Assembly: GCA_903902705.1 (NCBI GenBank)
Contig: CAIUVX010000198.1
Coordinates: 1 to 52,468, forward strand
Source of the DNA: an uncultured Methylococcales bacterium
GTDB taxonomy: Bacteria; Pseudomonadota; Gammaproteobacteria; Methylococcales; Methylomonadaceae
Length of the DNA stretch: 52,468 bases
Direction: 5' to 3'
Under the pieces are notes generated by a model that had not been told where the DNA came from, did no database searches, and saw only the letters and a program-made list of their open reading frames with translations. Made by a program: the position numbers and the translations under genes. The first letter of the stretch is position 1, and each line of letters begins with the position of its first letter. Positions 17,387 to 26,171 of the stretch are shown here, piece after piece.

Positions 17387-17596
17387 GCTTTAAAAAATAC
17401 TGTTAAATACCTGTATCTTGACTTCCTTGACTAACAGCCCGACATTGTTTGGGATAATTTAACAAAAAACATTACTTTCTATGGCAATAACAGTAAGTAC
17501 TTGTGTCATTATGTGGCAAATTTTGTCAATTTTACTGTGATTATATTTCATGGCTTGAGCTACAATGTGTACGCGATTTAAACAGGGAAGATTGGA

Positions 17597-18658
17597 TTAA
17601 CCCAAAGGATTGTTAGCATCAATACCTTCCATAAAGGGCAAACGTCTATCTTGATTAGTTAACTGATACACTTTGCCTAACCAATTGTTGAATACAGCTT
17701 TTGCAGTATCACTCCAAGTATTATCTAAATGTTCTAATACCTCTGCTTCAGGAAACTCGGCGATTACTTGCTTTTTTTCGCGTGCGTTTCTGACATGATG
17801 CTCGTAATCGGCAAACGTTTGTTGCACGTCAGCATCAAAATAATTTTCGGGAAATGGTGGATAATCGTTTATTTCACCGTGATAAAAGCGTAGCACTTCA
17901 CGCTTATATTCTTTTAATAAACTAATATCGTCATACTCAGGATGCCCCTGAAAAAACACCACCCGAAAACCATCGGAACTCACAGCAAGATGTACGCCTG
18001 CCTCTTTGCTTGCCGCCAAGACTTTAAGTCCATGTGCTTCCATATCACTTTGAAATATCTCATTAAAGCGTGAATGTGGTACATCAAAACGGCTATTAAT
18101 TTCTGCTACTAAGGGATGATGACGATTAACCAATTTATGCGAAAAAACCCCCCAGCGTTTTTCTGGCAGACGGGTACGCTCGACTCCGTAACAGTAATGA
18201 ATCAAGGCGTGTGTGGCTAAACAGGAACACAATACCGACGTGACATTTTCCTTCGCCCACGAAAACACTTCGGTCAACGGTTGCCAAAAATCTTCATCGG
18301 GTAAGTGTGAGCCAATAACATTGGCACCGCTAATAATTAGCGCGTCTAACCCATCGGCTTTGATTTTTTCAAACGACTCATAGTATTTATCAATATGTGC
18401 TTGCGCTTCTGGACTACGCGGCAAACCGTCAATGGTAAATGGATGGACATGAAACTGGACAATTTGATTGCACGCACCCACTAAACGAAAAAATTGTCGC
18501 TCAGTCGCTTCTAATGCCGCATCGGGCATCATATTCAGCAAGCCAATGTGCAACTCTCGAATATCTTGATGACTAGCGCGATCTGGGTCTACAATTTCCT
18601 CACCCTCTTCACGCAAACGTTGAAAAGTCGGTAAATCAGTATGGGCAACTAAAGGCAT
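17597..18658 (-). CDS. metA: Homoserine O-succinyltransferase-family enzyme (MetA)
   Basis: A product of 353 residues from ATG 18658, chosen because GGGGAG lies eight bases upstream; an upstream ATG would extend into the neighbour. Family marks are LHIGLLNMMPDAALEATERQF, the cysteine region VLCSCLATHA holding the probable acyl-accepting Cys, and the His-Glu pair in FFQGHPEYD. It acylates L-homoserine, the first committed step of methionine synthesis. Whether succinyl- or acetyl-CoA is used cannot be read here. It sits 17 bases after the ATPase gene, so it is probably the last gene of a small operon. Confidence 0.88.
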   Translation of the reverse strand: MPLVAHTDLPTFQRLREEGEEIVDPDRASHQDIRELHIGLLNMMPDAALEATERQFFRLVGACNQIVQFHVHPFTIDGLPRSPEAQAHIDKYYESFEKIKADGLDALIISGANVIGSHLPDEDFWQPLTEVFSWAKENVTSVLCSCLATHALIHYCYGVERTRLPEKRWGVFSHKLVNRHHPLVAEINSRFDVPHSRFNEIFQSDMEAHGLKVLAASKEAGVHLAVSSDGFRVVFFQGHPEYDDISLLKEYKREVLRFYHGEINDYPPFPENYFDADVQQTFADYEHHVRNAREKKQVIAEFPEAEVLEHLDNTWSDTAKAVFNNWLGKVYQLTNQDRRLPFMEGIDANNPLG

Positions 18659-18674
18659 AAGGGCAACTCCCCTG

Positions 18675-19520
18675 TCATGGCTGTTTAGCCAGTGCATCGG
18701 CAACCAAGCGAATAAAGTCTGCTTCGTTTTTCACCTTGGCGACATCATTCGCATCAACAGTATAACCATATTGATCGGCAATCGCTTGATAACGCGGTAA
18801 TCGCGATTTAAATAATTCAGGAAATACCCAAGTAACAAATTCATCGGGAGGCATTATTTCTGTGGAACTGTAATTTTTTAAACTCAAAAATTCAGCCAAT
18901 TTTTCATCGAGAAACGCCTCTCGATAATATAAAGGCTTGGGATCAGTTTTAGCCCGCTCAATAATAGTTTGTTCTAAGGTGAGTGGGATTTTAATATAAA
19001 TAATTAGCGTATTTTCGGCTAAATTTTCCAGTACTTCGGGGCTGTCTAATTCACAAACACTACCACCCGCATCATTAATGAAATGCTTATAGCCATAAAT
19101 ATCATCAGCTTTATGAATAAAGTCTGGTACATCATTCATTGCCGCGACTTCGGCTTGATGATGTAATTTTTGTCGGCGTTTAAATTCCTTTAACGACAAA
19201 CCACCTAACTCTGAATTGCCCAGCTTTCCTAAAAAACTAGACACAGCGGCAAGATTATCAACGGTAATTTTATTAGCAATATAAATAGAATCTGATAATA
19301 ATAATTCACGCAAAAACGGCACACTAATCGCGTGCCGTTTTATATTATCTAAAATCGGTTCTTTTAAATATTTAGTGCCAATACGATAATCACCCGAATA
19401 ATGAAACCATTTCGCTTTGGGTAATTTATTAGCAAGTGTAGTTTTACCAGCACCCGACATAGCAAGCAGGGTTATTCGCTTCGACTGCCAATCCAAAAAA
19501 TCCTGCGCACTCATTCTCAT
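18675..19520 (-). CDS. P-loop ATPase/kinase-like protein of unknown role
   Basis: A 281-residue product with a clear P-loop, LLAMSGAGKTTL, near residues 18-29, followed by KWFHYSGDYRIGTKYL, an arrangement reminiscent of small nucleotide kinases that recognise a substrate after the P-loop. No other named domain is recognised. The start at 19520 has AGGGA about seven bases upstream. It lies between a small acidic protein gene and metA, all co-oriented with short gaps, so a shared transcript is likely. A role tied to methionine is only guilt by association. Confidence 0.65.
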   Translation of the reverse strand: MRMSAQDFLDWQSKRITLLAMSGAGKTTLANKLPKAKWFHYSGDYRIGTKYLKEPILDNIKRHAISVPFLRELLLSDSIYIANKITVDNLAAVSSFLGKLGNSELGGLSLKEFKRRQKLHHQAEVAAMNDVPDFIHKADDIYGYKHFINDAGGSVCELDSPEVLENLAENTLIIYIKIPLTLEQTIIERAKTDPKPLYYREAFLDEKLAEFLSLKNYSSTEIMPPDEFVTWVFPELFKSRLPRYQAIADQYGYTVDANDVAKVKNEADFIRLVADALAKQP

Positions 19521-19534
19521 ACTATTATCCCTGA

Positions 19535-19828
19535 CTAATCAAAATAATCTTCAATGTCCATATCTTCGGCATTGGGTTTATGTTCATCGTTATCTGAATA
19601 ACCTAAATCATCAATTTCCATTTCACCAAATGGCGCACTCCAATCTTCGGGAGCTTCAATCGTATCAAACGTTGACGCATACCAAGTATCGTAATCATAT
19701 TCACCAATATCCCCGTTCAGATATTGCACTTCAATAGAATCATCATCAATCGCGACAATCTTAAATTTCAGATTATTTTCTACATCTTTATACCAGCTAC
19801 CGATAATAGGGTCTGCTACAGTGGTCAT
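19535..19828 (-). CDS. Small acidic conserved protein (DUF6763-like)
   Basis: A 97-residue, strongly acidic product starting MTTVADPIIGSWYKDVENNLKFKIVAID. The pattern of a small beta-barrel-like domain (GSWYKD, EVQYLNGDIGEYDYDTWY, PEDWSAPF) fits my memory of DUF6763, found in gammaproteobacteria without known function. The acidic tail ends DIEDYFD. It is 14 bases upstream of the P-loop ATPase gene and 74 bases after lysS. Confidence 0.6.
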   Translation of the reverse strand: MTTVADPIIGSWYKDVENNLKFKIVAIDDDSIEVQYLNGDIGEYDYDTWYASTFDTIEAPEDWSAPFGEMEIDDLGYSDNDEHKPNAEDMDIEDYFD

Positions 19829-19863
19829 AAATATACCTTAATGTGTTTTTAGCGTTTAACCAA

Positions 19864-19896
19864 AGACCTACCAAGCTTTTAAAACCTGATAGGTCT
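19864..19896 (-). terminator. Weak hairpin after lysS
   Basis: AGACCTA (19864-19870) and TAGGTCT (19890-19896) form a 7-bp stem with a 19-base loop in the 74-base gap between lysS and the next gene. There is no real T run, so this may be only a partial terminator or an RNA-processing hairpin. Confidence 0.3.
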
Positions 19897-19902
19897 AAAT
19901 TA

Positions 19903-21399
19903 TTACAACTTAGGTCTCATGTGTGGAAATAATAAAACATCACGAATCGACGGCGCGTCAGTAAATAACATCACCAAACGATCAATGCCTATGCCCTCCC
20001 CCGCCGTCGGTGGCATACCGTGTTCTAAGGCAGTAATATAATCGGCATCAAAGTGCATAGCTTCATCATCGCCCGCTTCTTTCTCATTCACTTGTTGCTG
20101 AAAACGAGCGGCTTGGTCTTCGGAATCATTTAACTCCGTGAAACCATTGGCAATTTCCCGCCCACCGACAAAAAATTCAAAACGGTCAGTAACATGAGGA
20201 TTATCATCATTACGACGCGCAAGTGGCGATACTTCCACAGGATAGGCGGTAATGAACGTCGGATTCATCAGCTTACTTTCTACCGTTTTTTCAAAAATTT
20301 CAATCTGAATTTTACCTAAACCGTAACTATTTTTCACGGGTATGTGTAATTTTCCTGCCACTTTAACTGCCGCTTCGCGGGTATTAATATCATCAACGGT
20401 TAAATCAGGATTAAAATGCAGTATCGATTCTTCCACCGTCATACGCACAAACGGCTGACCAAAATCATACTCTTCACCTTGATAAGTAATAACTGTATGC
20501 CCAACTACTTCTTCGGCAATACCGCGTAACATCGCTTCCGTTAAATCCATTAACTCATGATATTCCGCATAAGCTTGATAAAACTCCAGCATGGTAAATT
20601 CAGGATTATGCCGTGTAGATAATCCCTCATTACGAAAGTTTCTATTAATTTCAAATACCCGTTCAAAACCGCCAACGACTAATCTTTTTAAATATAACTC
20701 AGGTGCGATACGCAAATACATATCCATATCTAACGCATTATGATGAGTCATAAAAGGACGCGCCGTAGCTCCCCCTGGAATAACCTGCATCATTGGTGTT
20801 TCGACTTCTAAAAAATCACGGTCAATTAAAAACTGGCGAATATAAGCCACCACTTTAGAGCGAATCAAAAATGTCTGCCGCGATTGCTCACTCATAATTA
20901 AATCTAAATACCGCTGACGGTATTTAATTTCCTGATCGGCAATACCGTGAAACTTCTCAGGCAACGGACGCAAGGCTTTTGTTAATAAGCGAATAGCATC
21001 GACTTTAATACTTAACTCACCCGTTTGCGTTCTAAATAAAACGCCTTCCGCGCCAATAATATCGCCAATATCCCATTTTTTAAATTGTTCATTATAAAAA
21101 TTTTCAGGCAACATATCGCGCGTCACATAAAGCTGAATCTGCCCTGACATATCTTGAATATGCACAAAACTGGCTTTCCCCATCACTCGCCGCGTCATTA
21201 TGCGACCCGCTAATTTAACGCGCAACGGCTCAGCCTCTAATTCTTCTTTAGATTGTTCCGCATACCGCGCTAATAATTCCCCCGCAACCACATTGCGGCG
21301 AAAATCAGTTGGAAACGCAATACTGTTTTCCCGTAATTCCGTTAATTTGCTACGGCGTTGTTTAATTTGTTCTTGTTCGTCTTGGATTTGTTCTGACAT
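19903..21399 (-). CDS. lysS: Lysyl-tRNA synthetase, class II
   Basis: A 498-residue product of normal length. The N-terminal OB-fold anticodon-binding domain (about 60-170, with [23 protein letters not shown]) is followed by the class II catalytic core with motif 2 ([24 protein letters not shown]) and motif 3 ([15 protein letters not shown]). It charges tRNA-Lys. In many gammaproteobacteria lysS directly follows prfB. Here the order is kept but two foreign-looking genes lie between them, 17 bases before the lysS start. Confidence 0.97.
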   Translation of the reverse strand: MSEQIQDEQEQIKQRRSKLTELRENSIAFPTDFRRNVVAGELLARYAEQSKEELEAEPLRVKLAGRIMTRRVMGKASFVHIQDMSGQIQLYVTRDMLPENFYNEQFKKWDIGDIIGAEGVLFRTQTGELSIKVDAIRLLTKALRPLPEKFHGIADQEIKYRQRYLDLIMSEQSRQTFLIRSKVVAYIRQFLIDRDFLEVETPMMQVIPGGATARPFMTHHNALDMDMYLRIAPELYLKRLVVGGFERVFEINRNFRNEGLSTRHNPEFTMLEFYQAYAEYHELMDLTEAMLRGIAEEVVGHTVITYQGEEYDFGQPFVRMTVEESILHFNPDLTVDDINTREAAVKVAGKLHIPVKNSYGLGKIQIEIFEKTVESKLMNPTFITAYPVEVSPLARRNDDNPHVTDRFEFFVGGREIANGFTELNDSEDQAARFQQQVNEKEAGDDEAMHFDADYITALEHGMPPTAGEGIGIDRLVMLFTDAPSIRDVLLFPHMRPKL

Positions 21400-21416
21400 G
21401 AGTTCTCTATATTAAT

Positions 21417-22013
21417 TTAAGGTAAAAAGTATTGTAATCGATAGGTATCATGGCAAGGCTCTTCGGCAATTGATAATGATTTATCTCTATTTTCGTCAAA
21501 TTTTGCTTTTTCTTCTTTACGAGTAGTACCTTTATTACTGCGCTTTCGGCAACGAAATAAAATTCCTTTGAATATAATATCTTCCTTGTTTATTTCGTAG
21601 GATTCATTAACTATATTAAATATATCAATAATAAAATTTACAAAAACTTTTGATAATTTAAGTTGCTGTAAATATTTTCCTGTATTCTCAGATTTTAATT
21701 CAATTAAAAAGACATAAACTTGTTGATCTATTTGACAAATGATAATGGCATCGTTTTTGGAGCGTAATCCTTTTATCCTAGTTTCTTCATCGGCGTTAAA
21801 AAAAGGAAAAGCATAGTCGCATCCTGCTTTGTCTTTAAAATCAATTGAAAAACAAAAAACAGAATGTAGGTTTTTTATTGAAATTTCAACCCACTCACAA
21901 GCACAACTAATATCATTTTCGATAATGCGTAAAATATCACTATTATCGGGTTTAATATGGAATGGTTTTTCAGCAATTGCTTTTTGAAAAATGTCTGGCA
22001 CTGAATAATTCAA
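21417..22013 (-). CDS. Putative PD-(D/E)XK nuclease-like partner of the AAA ATPase
   Basis: A 198-residue product of no recognised family. A PD-(D/E)XK-type core can be read: Asp88 in KNDAIII, then a strand and turn, then Glu105 and Lys107 in VFLIELKSE, followed by a helix with Gln117 (YLQQLKLSK). The C-terminal third is basic (FRCRKRSNKGTTRKEEK). The start overlaps the ATPase stop as ATGA, so the two are made together. The DNA is visibly more AT-rich than flanking lysS and prfB. The pairing suggests a two-component defence or abortive-infection device with the ATPase as sensor and this protein as effector; this is inference. It lacks the Toprim signs of AriB or GajA partners. Confidence 0.55.
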   Translation of the reverse strand: MNYSVPDIFQKAIAEKPFHIKPDNSDILRIIENDISCACEWVEISIKNLHSVFCFSIDFKDKAGCDYAFPFFNADEETRIKGLRSKNDAIIICQIDQQVYVFLIELKSENTGKYLQQLKLSKVFVNFIIDIFNIVNESYEINKEDIIFKGILFRCRKRSNKGTTRKEEKAKFDENRDKSLSIAEEPCHDTYRLQYFLP

Positions 22014-23407
22014 TCACTTGACTCCTTTGCATCCTGCATTGCAAAATAAATTTTATTGGATGATTGGTTTAATTCATTAATAACCTTATCAAAAGTATCT
22101 ACGATAATTCCCTCATCGTCTAAATCCATAAGCGTAATTGTTTTATTGTCGAATAAATAAGCAGAAATACATTTATCATCTAACAATTCATTTTCTTGGT
22201 AGCCGTATTCTTTCTGTAACTCGATTGCTCCTGAGAAACCTTTTTTTAACATGATGAGATTATTTAATTCACGAACAAAATAATCGCTGTGGGTGCTAAC
22301 AATAACTTTTAAACCTGCATTGACTAATTGCGCTAAAATTCGTGCTACTTGTCGTTGATTATCAGGATGCAAATTAAGCTCTGGCTCATCAATCATTAAA
22401 TAATCACCTTCTTTAGCTAAATGTTTCAAGTAAAAAACTAGCCCAAAAAGCGATTTAACAGTGGATGAAGTAAAATGTAATGGTAATTTATTTTTGCTTT
22501 CAGAAGGCATAAATAATACATTGCCAAAGTCATCAACTTCATATTTTCCACCTAACACATTTTTTTGTATTATTTGAGCATATTCTTGATAATCACTAAT
22601 TCCTTTTTTAGTAGAACCGATAAGGCTAAGATACTGCAAATAATCTTTTATAGGGTCAGCATAACGTGCTTTTACAATATCTTTTAGGAAGAACATTGGA
22701 TTAACACTATCATTTTGAGATTGCTGCAATAATAAATTACGAATACTAAAAAGTTCTCTAAAAAATAAATTCACCCCATCTCTTTCTGAAGGTAACAAAG
22801 TAATGCCTTGATCTTGAAACTGATATGTGTTAAAAAATAAAATACTAGCTAGTCTTTCCGAAAGAATAGATTGAAAAATATTGTATTTAGTTGATAACTC
22901 ATTTTCTATCGAATATAACTCAAAACCTTTAACTTTTTTGACAGCTTCTTGTTCATCAGAAGAGGGAAGGCGAACTTTTCCATTGTTGAAAATAATGCCA
23001 GCTATAACCATTCTTCCATCATTTTCAATTGATTTTTTAATTTCTTTCTGAGTATATAAAGAAAAATTTATTTTTATTTTTGTTTTTAAAAATAATTCAT
23101 TAGAAACACCAAAAAGCTCAGGTAAATATTCAGTAAACCCTTTTTCAATACCATTAACTATTTCATCTCTGTTTTCATAAATTATTTCAGATAAGTCTAG
23201 GGATTCATAATCTTCTAAAGTTTTTAATTTATTAAAAATTGATTGGACAAAATCAAATTTAATATTATAACGTTTGCTCAGCAAACCATAAATAGAATAC
23301 ATTGCATAAGTTTTTCCCGAATTATTTTTACCACAAAAAATAGTAAAGTCATTCAGTTCAATACTGCCCTTGTCAATACCGCCTAGATGTTCAAAATCAA
23401 TTTTCAT
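22010..23407 (-). CDS. OLD/AAA_15-type ATP-binding protein
   Basis: A 465-residue ABC/SMC-like ATPase: Walker A GKNNSGKT at residues 26-33, Walker B LMIDEPELNLHP around 337-347, and a switch histidine in IVSTHSDYFVREL near 369-381. The middle (about 60-300) is a helical insertion, and no Toprim nuclease domain follows the ATPase part. Proteins of this class drive several anti-phage systems (OLD, Gabija, Septu, PARIS) by sensing phage or DNA structures. It begins 17 bases after prfB and is coupled to a 198-residue nuclease-like gene. The DNA is AT-rich, pointing to horizontal acquisition. Confidence 0.8.
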   Translation of the reverse strand: MKIDFEHLGGIDKGSIELNDFTIFCGKNNSGKTYAMYSIYGLLSKRYNIKFDFVQSIFNKLKTLEDYESLDLSEIIYENRDEIVNGIEKGFTEYLPELFGVSNELFLKTKIKINFSLYTQKEIKKSIENDGRMVIAGIIFNNGKVRLPSSDEQEAVKKVKGFELYSIENELSTKYNIFQSILSERLASILFFNTYQFQDQGITLLPSERDGVNLFFRELFSIRNLLLQQSQNDSVNPMFFLKDIVKARYADPIKDYLQYLSLIGSTKKGISDYQEYAQIIQKNVLGGKYEVDDFGNVLFMPSESKNKLPLHFTSSTVKSLFGLVFYLKHLAKEGDYLMIDEPELNLHPDNQRQVARILAQLVNAGLKVIVSTHSDYFVRELNNLIMLKKGFSGAIELQKEYGYQENELLDDKCISAYLFDNKTITLMDLDDEGIIVDTFDKVINELNQSSNKIYFAMQDAKESSD

Positions 23408-23424
23408 TTTTTACTCCATGTGAG

Positions 23425-24523
23425 TTATAGCCCACTCTTCAAACTCGCCTCAATAAACTGATCTAAGTCGCCGTCTAATACCGCTTGGGTGTTGCCTGTT
23501 TCTACGCTAGTGCGTAGGTCTTTGATGCGTGATTGGTCTAAGACGTAAGAGCGGATTTGACTGCCCCAGCCGATGTCGGATTTACTGTCTTCTAGCGTTT
23601 GCTGAGTTTCTGAGCGTTTGCGCATTTCCAGTTCGTACAGTTTGGCTTTTAACTGTTTCATCGCGGTGGCACGATTTTTATGTTGCGAGCGGTCGCTTTG
23701 ACATTGTACGACGATATTAGTGGGGATATGAGTCATACGCACGGCGGATTCGGTTTTGTTGATATGCTGACCACCTGCACCACTGGCTCGATAAACATCA
23801 ATGCGAATATCGGCAGGATTAAGGTCTATGTCGAAGTCATCGTCAATTTCGGGCGACACAAATACCGAGGCGAACGAGGTATGACGGCGATTGCCTGAGT
23901 CGAATGGCGATTTTCTGACTAAACGGTGTACGCCTGTTTCCGTGCGTAGCCAGCCAAACGCGTATTCGCCTTCAAAGCGAATGGTGGCACTTTTAATGCC
24001 TGCAACATCACCTTGTGATTCTTCAATTAGTTCGGTTTTAAAGCCTTTGCGCTCGCCCCAGCGTAAGAACATACGCTCTATCATTGATGCCCAATCCTGC
24101 GCTTCGGTGCCGCCTGAACCTGATTGAATATCCAAGAAAGCGTTGTTCGCATCCATTTGCCCTGAAAACATACGGCGAAATTCGAGGTTAGCTACGCGCT
24201 GTTCAAAATGGTCTAAGTCGCCGATGACCGTATCAACGGTTTCTTCATCTTCTTCTTCGATAGCCATGAGTAATAATTCTTCGGCATCGGCAAGACCTCG
24301 TTCTAATTCGGTGATGGTATTAACGATAATTTCCAGTTGCCCACGTTCTTTGCCCAATTCTTGGGCTAGTTCTGGATTGTCCCAAATTTTTGGGTTTTCT
24401 AATTCGCGTAAGACTTCAACGAGGCGTTCGCTTTTATTGTCGAAGTCAAAGATACCCCCTAAGCGCGTCACCACGGCTTTTAAGATCAGCGATTTTATTT
24501 TTAATTGGATTTATTTCTTGCAT
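23425..24523 (-). CDS. prfB: Peptide chain release factor 2 with programmed +1 frameshift
   Basis: The true start is ATG 24523. The first 25 codons ([15 protein letters not shown], ending ALRGYL) run to an in-frame UGA at 24448-24446. A +1 shift at CTTTGAC then gives DFDNKSERL and the remainder, in total 365 residues, the normal RF2 length. An internal Shine-Dalgarno AGGGGG lies just upstream of the shift site, exactly the classic arrangement by which low RF2 raises its own synthesis. Key motifs are the stop-recognition tripeptide SPF (VRKSPFDSG) and the catalytic GGQ ([12 protein letters not shown]). It releases peptides at UGA and UAA. The downstream operon continues through two inserted genes to lysS. 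Confidence 0.96.
24445..24465 (-). promoter_or_regulatory. prfB programmed frameshift element
   Basis: Minus strand: AGGGGGTATCTTTGAC. The G-rich block pairs with the 3' end of 16S rRNA, three bases before the CTT slip codon and the UGA stop. Slow termination at UGA permits slippage from CUU to UUU. Confidence 0.93.
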
Positions 24524-24791
24524 GAACGATGTTTAACCAGTGTCAGTTGCCGCTGGGTTATGGTGCGGCGATAAAAACGTTAAGAGTTGTCGATTATAAA
24601 CCAGTTGTTTTTGTATAATTGATTTTTTAAGAAAAAACACTAGCTTCACTGTTAAGAGCAACGGTGATTGCTGCTACTTGATGTGCTAGAATGATGCTTA
24701 AATCATCTGTTGATTGAGTCTACTGTATTCAATTAAAGTTTGCGATAAACCTATGAATTTTCCATCATTCACAAAATAGCTTAACTAAAAT

Positions 24792-25817
24792 ATGAAAAAA
24801 CGCGGTGTTGTCTTTGTACTTTTCGCTTTGCTTGTCGGCGGTGGCAGTGCAGTTCAGTTTTTTTTTCATTTACAAACTAAAACTGATACTGATACACATC
24901 TCGATAGCAATTTTGTTGTTGATGCCACTAATTTCTTAAACATCGGGCGTTATGATGAGGCTAAGCGATTATTTTTAGAGGCACTAAAAGATAATCCTAA
25001 AATGACTAAAGCTGCTTGGGGTTTGAGAGAAACAGAAGCTAAAGAAGCGTTGTCCAATACCGCATTTAAAGAAGCTATTAATGTACTTTATCAAGAAAAT
25101 CCCAGTGATTCGCACGTTAATTTATTTTTAGGCGAATTTTATGTCGCTAATAATGAGTTGGACAAGGCGATTCCCTATTTTGAACAAGCCCTGACTCAAA
25201 ACCCAAAACTCGCTGAAGCACATTTTGATTTAGCGATGCTGTATGACCAAAAAGGTAAATTTGATACCGCTAAATCAGAACTTTTACTGGCTGTTGAAAT
25301 AGCTCCCACCGCTAAATATCGAAATAAGTTAGCTCATGCTTATATTAAGTTAGACCATCTTGACGCAGCAACCGCCGAATATGAAAAAATCTCTGAATAT
25401 CCTTTATCAGCATTAGAAGTTGCGCAGCTTTACTGGCAACGTGACCGCTTAGAAATTGCATTAATTCGTCAACTGCAAGCAGTACAGTGGCTAAATGATG
25501 AAAAAATAATGGCTAAACCTGAAAATCAAGACCCGTGGTTTTTTCAAATAAATGCTGAACAAACCATTGAGCTAACTAAGTTGACTCAGAAAAAAAGTTA
25601 TGCCTATCTGTGTTTGTCATTCACATTCCATCTATTAGGAAATACCGAGGAAGCAGAACGTTATATTCAAGAAATGCAAAACTTAAATGCTATTCGCCAA
25701 GTCGATATTGATACTGTGCTGAATGCTGTTTTCGCGGCTTTAGTGCAGAAAGAGTTTAGTTTATTGCCGCAAATTGAGTCATTTAAAAAACTCTATCCAA
25801 TAACAGCGACACCATAA
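24792..25817 (+). CDS. Membrane-anchored TPR protein
   Basis: A 341-residue product with an N-terminal hydrophobic segment (residues about 5-22) and a run of tetratricopeptide repeats from about 40 to 200: YDEAKRLFLEALKDNPK, LDKAIPYFEQALTQNPKLAEAHFDLAMLYDQKGKFDTAKSEL and others. It probably faces the periplasm, anchored in the inner membrane, and acts as a scaffold; no partner can be named. It is divergent from prfB across a 268-base gap that holds an AT-rich promoter-like stretch (TATAAT at 24615-24620). A palindromic element follows it. Confidence 0.7.
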   Translation: MKKRGVVFVLFALLVGGGSAVQFFFHLQTKTDTDTHLDSNFVVDATNFLNIGRYDEAKRLFLEALKDNPKMTKAAWGLRETEAKEALSNTAFKEAINVLYQENPSDSHVNLFLGEFYVANNELDKAIPYFEQALTQNPKLAEAHFDLAMLYDQKGKFDTAKSELLLAVEIAPTAKYRNKLAHAYIKLDHLDAATAEYEKISEYPLSALEVAQLYWQRDRLEIALIRQLQAVQWLNDEKIMAKPENQDPWFFQINAEQTIELTKLTQKKSYAYLCLSFTFHLLGNTEEAERYIQEMQNLNAIRQVDIDTVLNAVFAALVQKEFSLLPQIESFKKLYPITATP

Positions 25818-26171
25818 TCCTATAAACTTCAAAAGGCATTGGAATCCATATAAAGCCTTCAAGTAAGTAGTGATGTAGCTACACTAAACAGGACACTTTT
25901 CTATAAAATTACTGAAAAGACCTGAGAGTGCTTATATGACCACCCAAGCCAATAAAAATAGGTGGTGTATTAAATCTGTGATTGTTGCTTTTGGGTATGA
26001 CTACCAATCCTTTACAGGACTGGTATAGCTAACGCACAATAAAATGATAACGTTCGTGGAGAGCTTGTCGAACCACATTCACACTTCGACAAGCTCAGTG
26101 CAAACGGTTTTTTTAATCAGTTTAAACTGCTTTAGCTATAGCTATAACAGATTTAACCCACTACCAACGCA
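25818..26171. other. Intergenic stretch between the TPR gene and uvrB
   Basis: No gene is convincing in these 354 bases, which lie between convergent genes. The main structure is the palindromic element at 26051-26106. The rest is AT-rich sequence with scattered stops in all frames and a short repeated block (tttagctatagctataacag) near 26131. Confidence 0.5.
26051..26106. repeat. Palindromic intergenic repeat, possible terminator
   Basis: Two 22-base arms, ending gagcttgtcgaa and beginning ttcgacaagctc, match at 17 of 22 positions around a short loop, and a T run (26107-26113) follows on the plus strand. Repeats with the core CTTCGACAAGCTCAGTGC are common as dispersed palindromes in bacterial genomes. 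Here it may also terminate the TPR gene. Confidence 0.6.

Noticed and set aside
21417-23407. Identity as a PARIS or Gabija system
   Set aside because: The small partner has no Toprim/DUF4435 signature and the ATPase has no C-terminal Toprim domain; no UvrD-like helicase partner is present.
23425-24474. Shorter prfB frame beginning [12 protein letters not shown]
   Set aside because: It starts in the wrong frame inside the frameshift element; the RF2 N-terminus encoded from 24523 is clearly present.
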